Of a stretch of DNA of 64,000 nucleotides, positions 31,601 to 36,688 are shown in pieces; the stretch's first letter is position 1, and each line of letters begins with the position of its first letter. This DNA comes from Orthonyx spaldingii. Its lineage: Eukaryota > Chordata > Aves > Passeriformes > Orthonychidae. The stretch spans positions 38,795 through 102,794 of the forward strand of contig VZTJ01000240.1 of assembly GCA_013397795.1 (NCBI GenBank). The letters run 5' to 3'. The position numbers and the translations under genes were made by a program. The notes beneath the pieces are model-generated. The model worked only from the letters and a program-made list of their open reading frames with translations. It made no database searches and had not been told where the DNA came from.

Positions 31601-31988
31601 CAGTTTGGGTCAAGCTTCTGTTTGACCTTTTCCACCACATCTCTGGAAGCTGCAGTTCCCACCTGGCTGAGGACAGTGAAACCTGGGACAGAATCCCACC
31701 CAGATGGGGAGCAGGATGCTCACTGCCCAGGAGCAGGGATAGCAAGGAGCAATTTCACAAATACCCTGGAACCCCAGGAGAATCTGAGCTGGCTAAATAT
31801 GGCTCTTCCTTTGACCTTCACATTCACATGGCTGCAGTGCACAGACGCTGCTCAATAAACACGGATTTGGGGAAGCTGGGGACTAATTGGAGCAGTCACT
31901 AATTGCTTTGGTCTTTGGTTCCCTTCCAGTCGGTGCCTCCGGGTCCCCAAGGCTGGAGACCTCCACAGTCCGGACGTACTCCTGCTGA
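7590..31988 (+). CDS. PPFIA4: PPFIA4, liprin-alpha-4 (gene-level entry; 28 exons, 5' incomplete)
   Basis: Liprin-alphas are presynaptic active-zone scaffolds that bind LAR-type receptor phosphatases, RIM/ELKS, CASK, KIF1A and, through the C-terminus, GRIP PDZ domains. Twenty-eight exons join in frame to 1150 codons. The layout is: coiled coil at residues 1 to about 430; Ser/Pro-rich linker about 430-775; SAM1 about 792-857 (starting WDGPTVVSWLE); SAM2 about 908-975 (HEWIGNEWLPSLGLPQYRSY); SAM3 about 992-1066 (VLVWTNDQVIHW); and the PDZ ligand VRTYSC at the end. The choice of PPFIA4 over its paralogues rests on close agreement with remembered human liprin-alpha-4 (EFATLTRELSACREQ, DTEEGSWAQ) and on the MYOG-ADORA1 neighbourhood. 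About 80 usual N-terminal residues are missing from the window. Human PPFIA4 is reported to be hypoxia-inducible. Confidence 0.95.
7798..7962 (+). CDS. PPFIA4: PPFIA4 exon: residues 35-89, coiled coil
   Basis: Fifty-five codons from LLLEHLECLVSRHERSL to HHKALDEK, acceptor CCTGCAG, donor AAG|GTGGGA. The RHERSLRMTVVKRQAQSPSG stretch is a liprin-alpha signature. It follows its neighbour after an intron of only 106 bases. Confidence 0.95.
8479..8553 (+). CDS. PPFIA4: PPFIA4 exon: residues 90-114, coiled coil
   Basis: Twenty-five codons, VRERLRAALERVATLEEQ to AHRQ, with ACCTGCAG acceptor and CAG|GTAAGA donor. The heptad pattern (L-A-L-V-L) continues the coiled coil. Confidence 0.94.
8951..9094 (-). 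mobile_element. CR1 LINE 3' fragment (minus)
   Basis: It reads GAATCCCAGAATCCCAG, then GGGAAGGGACCTTAAAG and CCATGGGCAGGGACACCTTCC, the reverse complement of a common avian CR1 3' end. It lies in a PPFIA4 intron. Confidence 0.85.
9464..10005 (-). mobile_element. CR1 LINE 3' fragment (minus), long copy
   Basis: This is the reverse complement of the CR1 3' region: TAGAATCATGGAATCATTAAGG, CTGCCCTGGGCAGTTG, CTTGAGGCCATTTCCTCTTG and CAGGGAGTTGTGCAGA appear in order. It ends roughly 140 bases before the next PPFIA4 exon, so that exon's upstream intron is largely transposon-derived. Confidence 0.9.
10145..10240 (+). CDS. PPFIA4: PPFIA4 exon: residues 115-146, variable spacer
   Basis: Thirty-two codons, VAALQQGSTREPVAGERDE to LKLPWK, CATGCAG acceptor and AAG|GTGAGA donor. 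Only the VAALQQG start is close to the remembered human protein; the acidic/basic remainder is the least conserved part of the coiled-coil region. Confidence 0.88.
10434..10540 (-). mobile_element. CR1 LINE 3' fragment (minus), degenerate
   Basis: GGGAAGTGACCTTAAAG and GGGCAGGGACACCTTCCACC mark a diverged CR1 3' end inside an intron. Confidence 0.75.
10747..10968 (+). CDS. PPFIA4: PPFIA4 exon: residues 147-220, coiled coil
   Basis: Seventy-four codons from RLSNGSVHPDDE through VVELQELLEKQNFEV to YQRDLRE; acceptor TTGCAG, donor GAG|GTGAGT. Near-complete heptads run through ELEEDLGTARKDLIKSEE. Confidence 0.95.
11381..11527 (+). CDS. PPFIA4: PPFIA4 exon: residues 221-269, coiled coil
   Basis: Forty-nine codons, ALAQKEDMEERITTLEKRYL to ANKESLHRQ, nearly identical to the remembered human sequence. 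Acceptor TTCCCCAG, donor CAG|GTACCG. Confidence 0.95.
11632..11770 (+). CDS. PPFIA4: PPFIA4 exon: residues 270-314 (+4 nt), coiled coil
   Basis: CEEKARHLQELLELAEQ to RIAALTK. The boundary is ambiguous because GCAG occurs at both splice sites. The exon may end at 11770 with a GT donor, as drawn, or at 11766 with a GC donor (AAG|GCAGGT); both give the same mRNA. Confidence 0.93.
12455..12534 (+). CDS. PPFIA4: PPFIA4 exon: residues 315-342, coiled coil
   Basis: Encodes (A)EERHGSIEEHLRQLETQ to ELAR, with donor AGG|GTAAGT. It starts at 12455 if the preceding exon ends at 11770, or at 12451 after TTTTCCCAG if the GC donor is used. Confidence 0.93.
13327..13458 (+). CDS. PPFIA4: PPFIA4 exon: residues 343-386, coiled coil
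   Basis: Forty-four codons from ARQREKMNEEHNKRL through DRLLSESNERLQLHL to MAALEEK; acceptor TGTCCCAG, donor AAG|GTAGTG. Confidence 0.95.
14427..14660 (+). mobile_element. CR1 LINE 3' fragment (+)
   Basis: CACCAGGGGAGGTTTAGATTAG, GACTGCCCAGGACAG, CATCCCTGGAAGTATTC and a GGATTCTATA end match the CR1 3' terminus, in a PPFIA4 intron. Confidence 0.9.
15056..15118 (+). CDS. PPFIA4: PPFIA4 exon: residues 387-407, coiled coil
   Basis: Twenty-one codons (NTLLQELENTQKQIEEHQHDK pattern, phase 0) after an unusually long T-rich tract (about 15001-15050) and TAAAG acceptor; donor AAG|GTAAAT. It is more AT-rich than its neighbours. Confidence 0.92.
16321..16412 (+). CDS. PPFIA4: PPFIA4 exon: residues 408-437, end of coiled coil
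   Basis: RRLSDEIDKLRLEVDQLK to ESVHT plus two bases of a split Arg codon. Acceptor CAAACAG, donor AG|GTAAGA. Confidence 0.93.
18005..18295 (-). mobile_element. CR1 LINE 3' fragment (minus)
   Basis: ATCACAGAATTGTTAAGGTTGG, TCGAGTCCAA, CTGCCCTGGGCAGCCTGTGC and GAGGCCATTTCC follow CR1 order on the reverse strand. Confidence 0.9.
18580..18936 (+). mobile_element. CR1 LINE 3' fragment (+), different subfamily
   Basis: GAGCAGGGACAGGACCCAAGGG, GGTTTAGGTTGGGTATGAGG, GGACAATGCTCTCAGGGACA and a TATGATTCTGTGA tail match a CR1 subfamily distinct from the copy just upstream. Confidence 0.8.
19171..19312 (+). CDS. PPFIA4: PPFIA4 exon: residues 438-485, linker start
   Basis: Completes the split Arg, then SHMGSATDLHFPLGAVVHG to ARREEPAK. 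Acceptor CTTCCCAG, donor AAG|GTAGCC. The middle (AAPGLPRAQKGRFG) diverges from human; the ends are conserved. Confidence 0.92.
19542..19747 (+). CDS. PPFIA4: PPFIA4 exon: residues 486-553, acidic linker
   Basis: DWEQAQAGGVLATGPHTF, then the conserved acidic FDSDPDISDVDEDD and SDAQTLAMMLQEQLDAINE. Acceptor CTCCAG, donor AG|GTATGA with split Arg. Confidence 0.93.
20171..20411 (+). CDS. PPFIA4: PPFIA4 exon: residues 554-634, Ser-rich linker
   Basis: MIQEEKESTELRAEELETRV, SIPTSLTALSLASSSPPLSG and AAQDLDRMGIMTL. Acceptor CCCCCAG, donor TTG|GTGAGG, phase 0 at the 3' end. Confidence 0.95.
20630..20665 (+). CDS. PPFIA4: PPFIA4 microexon: residues 635-646 (36 nt)
   Basis: Twelve codons, PSDLRKHRRKLL, between a pyrimidine-rich TGCAATCAG acceptor and CTA|GTGAGT donor. 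Phase 0 at both ends, so it can be skipped without frameshift. It adds a cluster of basic residues to the linker. Confidence 0.93.
21252..21385 (+). CDS. PPFIA4: PPFIA4 exon: residues 647-690, Ser/Pro linker
   Basis: SPAARDESREDKTTIKCETS and SPRTLRLEKLGHPALSQEDG, ending in a split Ser codon. Acceptor TTGTTCAG, donor AG|GTATGT. Confidence 0.94.
21535..21692 (+). CDS. PPFIA4: PPFIA4 exon: residues 691-743, basic linker; weak donor
   Basis: SLEDQASNPSSSQDSLHKG, KRKGIKSSIGRLFGKKEKG and REGATGQ, plus one base of a split Val. The frame requires the donor CAGG|GTCTGT at 21692/21693, which is poor at +3 and +4. A stronger-looking GTGAGC starts 5 bases downstream and would frameshift. Confidence 0.92.
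22051..22112 (+). mobile_element. CR1 LINE 3' tip (+)
   Basis: TTGTTGGACTCAATGATCTT, then TCCTTTCCAGAAGGGACTATTC, is the terminal 60 bases of a CR1 element. Confidence 0.75.
22340..22433 (+). CDS. PPFIA4: PPFIA4 exon: residues 744-774, linker
   Basis: LLTDMEGGIQDPLGLGKLG to EKDRRLRK with split codons at both ends (Val, Lys). Acceptor CCCAACAG, donor AA|GTGAGT. Confidence 0.93.
22667..22748 (+). CDS. PPFIA4: PPFIA4 exon: residues 775-802, start of SAM1
   Basis: HELLEEARRKGLPFAHW, then DGPTVVSWLE, the beginning of the first SAM domain. Acceptor CTGCCAG, donor GAG|GTGAGG. Confidence 0.95.
22926..23310 (+). mobile_element. CR1 LINE 3' fragment (+), long copy
   Basis: GGAGCACAAGTCTGATGAGG, CTGGAGAAAAGGAGGCTCA, GGACAGGACAAGAGGAAATG, GTGTTCAAACCATGTGTGG and TTAATGATTCTATG occur in the order expected of CR1 3' ends. 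Confidence 0.93.
23521..23721 (+). CDS. PPFIA4: PPFIA4 exon: residues 803-869, body of SAM1
   Basis: [39 protein letters not shown] and SAPPTSRT. Sixty-seven codons, phase 0 at both ends; acceptor GTCCCCAG, donor ACG|GTGAGT. It is essentially identical to the remembered human SAM1. Confidence 0.97.
23722..25278 (+). other. PPFIA4: PPFIA4 intron with CR1 copy
   Basis: About 1.55 kb. The 3' third is a CR1 element; the remaining 900 bases show nothing I can name. Confidence 0.6.
24660..25198 (+). mobile_element. CR1 LINE 3' fragment (+), long copy
   Basis: ACTGCTGGGGTCACACCTGG, CTGGAGCATGTCCAGGG, GCCTGGAGAAAAGGAGGC, CTGCCCAGGGCAATGGTG and GGTTGGACTTGATGATATT appear in order, ending in TTAATAATTCTGTC about 80 bases before the next PPFIA4 exon. 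Confidence 0.93.
25279..25341 (+). CDS. PPFIA4: PPFIA4 exon: residues 870-890, SAM1-SAM2 linker
   Basis: Twenty-one codons, SSGNVWVTHEEMENM to TSTKT; acceptor CCCTGCAG, donor ACG|GTGAGG. Phase 0 at both ends. Confidence 0.93.
25886..26005 (+). mobile_element. CR1 LINE 3' fragment (+)
   Basis: GTCCAAGGCCAGGTTGGAGC, GGTGTCCCTGCCCATGGCAG and TAAGGTCCCTTCCAATCC are the sense-strand form of the CR1 type seen at 8951. Confidence 0.85.
26286..26432. repeat. (TTCTCC)n pyrimidine hexamer microsatellite, ~24 copies
   Basis: About 145 bases of nearly perfect TTCTCC on the plus (transcribed) strand, followed by degenerate pyrimidine to about 26515. It is in the intron upstream of a 27-nt microexon at 26912. 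Confidence 0.97.
26626..26672. repeat. Second (TTCTCC)n block, ~8 copies
   Basis: The same hexamer resumes after about 195 bases. A single N at 26611 just before it marks an unresolved base, so the true length of either block may differ. Confidence 0.95.
26912..26938 (+). CDS. PPFIA4: PPFIA4 microexon: residues 891-899 (27 nt)
   Basis: Nine codons, DTEEGSWAQ, between a CACTTAG acceptor and CAG|GTGAGG donor. The remembered human protein has DSEEGSWAQ at this place. Phase 0 at both ends, so inclusion is optional. It sits between SAM1 and SAM2, 240 bases downstream of the pyrimidine hexamer arrays. Confidence 0.92.
27788..27963 (+). CDS. PPFIA4: PPFIA4 exon: residues 900-957, SAM2
   Basis: TLAYGDMNHEWIGNEWLP, GLPQYRSYFMECLVDARML and KDLRVHLKMVDSFH, ending in a split Arg. 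Acceptor ATCTGCAG, donor CG|GTGAGT. This is the highly conserved second SAM domain. Confidence 0.97.
28657..28754 (+). CDS. PPFIA4: PPFIA4 exon: residues 958-990, end of SAM2
   Basis: TSLQYGIMCLKRLNYDRKEL to TQHEIK plus one base of a split Asp. Acceptor CCTTGCAG, donor AAAG|GTCAGC. Confidence 0.95.
29338..29513 (+). CDS. PPFIA4: PPFIA4 exon: residues 991-1049, SAM3
   Basis: VLVWTNDQVIHWIQSIGL, SGVHGALLALDENFDHNSL and QIPTQNTQ. Acceptor CATGCAG, donor CAG|GTAGGA. This is most of the third SAM domain. Confidence 0.97.
29736..29804 (+). CDS. PPFIA4: PPFIA4 exon: residues 1050-1072, end of SAM3
   Basis: Twenty-three codons, ARQVLEREFNNLLALG to RRLDD; acceptor AATTGCAG, donor GAT|GTGAGT. Confidence 0.95.
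29845..30115 (+). mobile_element. CR1 LINE fragment (+), more 5' part of the tail
   Basis: GTTGGTGGATGAGAAGCTCA, TCTGGCAGCCCAGAACCCAG, GGGCTGATC and TGGAGCAAGTCCAGAGG match the end of the CR1 reverse-transcriptase ORF and the sequence after it. This copy begins further 5' than the others here. Confidence 0.85.
30368..30545 (+). CDS. PPFIA4: PPFIA4 exon: residues 1073-1131, C-terminal tail
   Basis: GDDKTFRRTPSWRKRFRP, then HSINLLSGSAETLPAGFRV and a Pro-rich PLPPPAAPAKK, ending one base into a split Val. Acceptor CCCCGCAG, donor AG|GTGGGT. Confidence 0.95.
30801..30957. repeat. Purine-rich (GGA/GGAGAA)n array
   Basis: About 155 bases are all purine on the plus strand, mixing GGA, GGAGAA and GAGGGA. 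It lies in the last PPFIA4 intron. A single N occurs upstream at 30641. Confidence 0.95.
31930..31988 (+). CDS. PPFIA4: PPFIA4 terminal coding exon: residues 1132-1150 and stop
   Basis: The CCTTCCAG acceptor completes the split Val, then GASGSPRLETSTVRTYSC and TGA at 31986. The final TYSC is the liprin-alpha PDZ-binding motif that in paralogues binds GRIP. Some human PPFIA4 isoforms have a different C-terminal end; I could not find that alternative exon here. Confidence 0.95.
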
Positions 31989-33615
31989 GGGTCAGGGAGA
32001 TGGGAGCCAGGCCTTGGGTGAGTGTGAGGGGAAGTGAGGCCCTGGAGCTGACTGGGGAACAAGGACAGAGCAGGAGCCTCAGCAATACCCAGGCAGAGGG
32101 CTGCCCTTACCGAGGTTTGCCTGGCCATGGAGTGCTAGGGAGACCTGAGTGGTGGGGAGCTGCTGCTGCCCGAGGCTCACAAAGACAATGCAGGAAGGGT
32201 GCTCAGCATCCCACCATGTGTGGTTTGTCTAGTCTTGGACAGACAGCTCCACTGGGGACCCCAGGATGCTGTCCCGTGAGGGTCCCGCTTGGGTGAGGGA
32301 GGGATGCTCAAGCACTTCAGGGAGGCTCCTTAGATCCTGCTGTGCCCTGGGCCACGGTTGCCCTGTTCCAGGAGGATCCAATGCTGATTCCATCTGGGTT
32401 TGTTTGCCAGTGGGTGCATGAGTGCAGCTGAGCCAGCATCCTCATGGGGCCTTTGCTACTTTGTTCCTCAGCACGTCCCCATGTCCATTCGCCACGTGCT
32501 GGTTGCCTTCCAGGATGAGAACCCAGCCTGTGCCTGTTCCTTGGCCCAGACCCACAGACTGTCACTGCCGTGGACTGACAGGATCTGTCCCTCCTGCTCG
32601 TACACCCCCTGCTTCCCCCGGCTCCCGTGGCTCCTGCCGTGGCCTGTCCCCCACTTCTCCCTTCGCTGGCAGGGCCGTGGATGTGCTCTGGATGCCGTCC
32701 CGGCGTGGTGCAATCTGGGGAGTGGCACAGACACCCTTAAAGTGTCTGTGATGTTTGGAAGCCTCTCTGCTGCCTGGTTCGTGTTGCCAATCTGCCACGG
32801 GACTGCACTGACTCACCCGAGCCCTGGGCATCAGGGATGCTGCTGCCCACAGGACTTAAAGCCAAGGAAGATTCAGGCTCGTGAAAATCCTCCCTCCGGA
32901 GTGGCTGGGCAAGGAGCTGCCCTCGGGAGGGCCGGGGCAGTGCCAGGGCTGGTGCTGGGTGGAATGAAGGGGGCCCAGCATGGAGTGAGGAGGGCAGTGT
33001 CTGCCCAGGGCTGGGCGGGCGAGGTGCTGATTTTGGTGCTGTCCAGTGCCCTGTTCGGGGGGGCTGCACCTGGAACTGCCCCACATGGCTCACAGGGATG
33101 GTGCCCAGCACCCATGGAAGAGGGGATCCTCCTTGGGTGCCTGGGGAGACAACGGGAGTCCTCTCCACCCCCGGGATGTGCCCACCCTTCCCCTCCGGGT
33201 GCAGAGGAGATGCTCTCCCCTCTTGCCTCCTGGCAGGGGTCAATCCAGGAGGCTCTTAACTCTTCCCATTTCTTCCCCATAGGGTAGGATCTCTTTGTCT
33301 CCTCATGCCACGTTTGCCTTGTGTGGCCCCTATTTCTGATGTGATATTTATTGATGGCTGGAATGACCTTATACTTATCATGTGCTGTCTGGAAGTGCAA
33401 TATCTGAGAGGCTTTACAGTCAAAACGTCTTTTTGGTGTATTATTTGCCTAATACAGTATTAAATATTTTTTTAATTTGAAGAGTCAGTGAGCCCTTTGT
33501 ATCGATTCCCTATTTCTTTTGTCATATTATTGGTACTGCATGGACTCCAAACCCTGGATTGGGTCAGGAAAGGATGTATGTGTGTTCCAATAAACAGAAT
33601 TTTAAAACAGTGCCT
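31989..33615 (+). other. PPFIA4: PPFIA4 3' UTR (inferred)
   Basis: About 1.6 kb from the stop codon to just past AATAAA at 33589. The last 250 bases turn AU-rich (around 33410-33480), as expected for a 3' UTR. The middle (32800-33250) is GC-rich. No conserved ORF is recognised; whether it is one unspliced exon is inferred. Confidence 0.6.
33589..33594 (+). terminator. PPFIA4: PPFIA4 poly(A) signal
   Basis: AATAAA is followed within 30 bases by a GT-rich stretch (CAGTGCCTGTTTTGAG), a typical cleavage context. It is the first convincing signal after the stop codon. Confidence 0.8.
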
Positions 33616-33904
33616 GTTTTGAGCCTTCTTTGTAGAGCCCAAATTAAAAATATCATTAACCTCTAGCTCCCTCAAGATCTTTGGGACACAGGGCTGAACC
33701 CGAGTTAAACACCAGTGAAATCACTGGTCTGTGTAGGGCTGACTGAAGTGTGGCACATCCAGTTCCCAGCTGAGCAGCTCTGCTGAGGTCCAGCTGGATT
33801 TACTGATAGGAAAATCTCCAACCTGGATTTGGGGATTGTGGAACTGGGGAGACCTACACAGGGCAGGACAACAGTAAACCCCAAGCTGTCCAAACAAGAA
33901 TGCC

Positions 33905-33910
33905 TTTATT
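33905..33910 (-). terminator. MYOG: MYOG poly(A) signal
   Basis: TTTATT on the plus strand reads AATAAA on the minus strand, about 465 bases after the MYOG stop. It is some 300 bases from the PPFIA4 signal, so the two transcripts converge with a small gap. Confidence 0.8.
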
Positions 33911-34374
33911 TAAAAAAGAATCCAAATAAGTTAGCAAAAGTAGTAATTAAAAAAACCCTAAATGGCAACTGCACACAGCATTCAGTAGAAAAGACAGGTG
34001 GGCTCCGAGTCGGCAGCACCGGACACCGGCCGGAGAGAGACCTTGGTCAAGGAGCATCTGGAAAACTCAGCAAAGCGAACCCAGCACACACATTGGCCCC
34101 AAACCCATCCCCGGCCGGGCAGCAGAGCAGGGCCTGGCCCTGGGCAGCCCCTCCAGGACTCGTGGCCACGGTGGCACTGCCCCATCCCACCTCTGCCTGT
34201 TCTTCTTCCAGCCCGGCAGGAACGTTCCGCAAGGAGTGGGAAGGGACCTAGGTAGTGTCAGCCATGCAGCCCACGACACTGGAGGGGTGGATGTGATTTC
34301 CAGCAGCTGGACCCTTCCAGCATCTCATTTTCACCCTGTTACCAGCTTGAGAAGCCGCTGGGGTTTGTGCCAGC

Positions 34375-34496
34375 TCAGTTTTGACCCCGCTCCTCTGTGA
34401 ACGTCACAGCCACGTCCTCCACAGCAATGCTCTCCACGATGGAAGACAGCGAGTGGAGGTTGTGCTCCTCGGCTGCCTCATCAGCCAGGAGGTGAT
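34375..34496 (-). CDS. MYOG: MYOG exon 3: C-terminal helix and stop
   Basis: The minus-strand CCCCAG acceptor completes the Asp codon, then HLLADEAAEEHNLHSL, SSIVESIAVEDVAVTF and a TGA at 34377-34375. The helix is the myogenin activation/chromatin-opening segment in the MyoD family. Confidence 0.95.
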
Positions 34497-36626
34497 CTGG
34501 GGAGACAAAGGGGTGAGGACACTGCTGGGAATGGGGACTGTGTGTTGGAGATGGCTCCTGGTTCTGCTCAGGGGGATGTAGGTTAGTGGTGAACATGACT
34601 GAGGGTTGGCCTCTATGATCTTTTTAACCCATAACAATTTGTTGATTCTTTTCTATGATTCTATGACCCCATGATCCCTCACATGGCCAGAGTGATCGAG
34701 GGACCTGCTGCCAGCCCCCACCCTGGGGAAGGATGAGAGAGCAACAGAGAGTGGAACTTTTGGACCCTTTATAGGTTTTAATCTCCACTGGAAAAAGATT
34801 CAAGTTTCTGCCTTCTGGGAAAAATAACCGGTGGATTTGGCAGGGGTGGGGATAATGGCAAGCATGGAAAAAAAGATCAGCAGCTGCTGAGGGGTTGTGG
34901 AGAGGAAAGGGGGCTGGGGCAGCGATGCCCAGTGATGCCCAGCCATGCCCAGCAGCAGAGACAGCAAAGCCAAGCCCAGCCAAGGGATGGCAACAGATGA
35001 AACCCTTGCTGGGGATGAAGCCACCAGAGCCCCAGGCTGCTGCAGCCCAGTTTCTCAGCTCCCAAGGGTTGGTGTTTTGGTGAAATCAGGGCTGTGAGAA
35101 CCCTGAATTGCTGAGCATTGAGCCAAGGAGGTACTGGAAGATTTCTGAGCTCATCCCTCTGCAGCAGTGGGATGGGGAGAGAAGTACAAGTCTCCTTCTG
35201 TCCTTTGCTCCAAGCATCTCCTGCCTGGGAGTTGGCTGTGCTCTGCATCAGAGTGATGCTCTGCTCCGGGACTGCGGTGTCCCCGCTGTTCCCGCTCCCT
35301 GCAGAGCCCAGCGAAGCCGTGGGATGCCCCAGGGAGGCGAGGAGGGCGTTACCTGCAGGGTTGGTGCCGAACTCCAGCTGGCTGCTCCACTCGGGGCTGC
35401 AGGAGGAGCTGCCGGACCCGCACTCGCTGGCTGCCTGCAGGACCCCAGAGCAACCGTGTGTCACCTCCTCCGGCCCAGCCGAACCCCACAAACCACCCCA
35501 AAAACACCCAGGGGGTCCGGTCCCACAGCACCCCTGTAGAGGGGGGCACGTCCCTCCCCTCCTGGAGGAGCCAAGAGCACGCGGGGTCCCTAGGACCCAT
35601 CAGGGCCAGGTGCTTCCTTAACCAAAAGGGCTGAAAAATCTCCTTTTTTGCGACACTGGCTACAGAGAAATGGGGCTCCCTGCACACTGCTGGTGAAAAG
35701 GTGTCTCTTTTCCCACTGGATTATGAGAAAGGGCTGGGACGAACAAATGTTCTTGGGCAAAACAGCTTTTTGCTAAGAACCACCTGATCAGGGTCATAAA
35801 AAATGACACACGGGCTGGAAGCCCTCAGGCCATCCCAAGGCGAGGTGATTTGGGAAAAGCTTTTGGCAGTTTGATTTGTGGATTTGGGGCTGAGCGGTTA
35901 TTTTGGAGAAAAGAGCTGACAGCATGAAAAATCAGACGGTTACTCAGCAAAACTCAGAATTCACTTTTTTTGGAGTGTATCTTTATCTGGGAGTGGGTGT
36001 CAGCTCAGGTAAAATCCCAAATGTAATTTATGTGAACAAGCCCATGGACCCAACTCTTTGTAGCAGACTAGAAATGGCACTTTGGCTCTACAAGCTCATG
36101 GCAGCACAGGATACTTAATTAACACTTGGATTTGTTTCCCATTAAAGCAGGAAACTCTTACAGATACGATTTTTTTCCCACCAAAATATTGGCTTTTGCA
36201 GAAATGTGTGAACCCCTGGCTACACGTGGGAGAAGGGCAGCTCAGAAGTGACAAAGGGACAGCTCAGCACAGTTATGGGCACATTTGCAAATCCAAGTGG
36301 ATTCTGGCAAGTAGAAATTGGATTCTGGTATCCAAGTAGATTCTGGCATTAAAGTGGATACTGGGAAGTCCCACAAATATGTAGGATGGAGCCTAAATAC
36401 TTTTTAATTTCTTTATTCAGCATTAAATTGGACTACCTGGGTACCTACTAGTTTGGCCCTTAAATCCAATAGCCTGGAAGGAGATCTGGGAACCCCTCTT
36501 CTGGGCCTCTGATAAAGTCCTTCCAGATCTGTATCTGTATCTGTATCTATATCTGTATCTATAGCTACATCTAGATCTATATGTATATATCTAGATCTGT
36601 ACCTGTATCTGTATCTATCTGCATAC

Positions 36627-36688
<62 letters not shown>

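Noticed and set aside
32400..33287. Open frame of 295 codons in the PPFIA4 3' UTR
   Set aside because: It lies after the conserved TYSC stop and shows no family resemblance; most likely a chance frame in GC-rich UTR.
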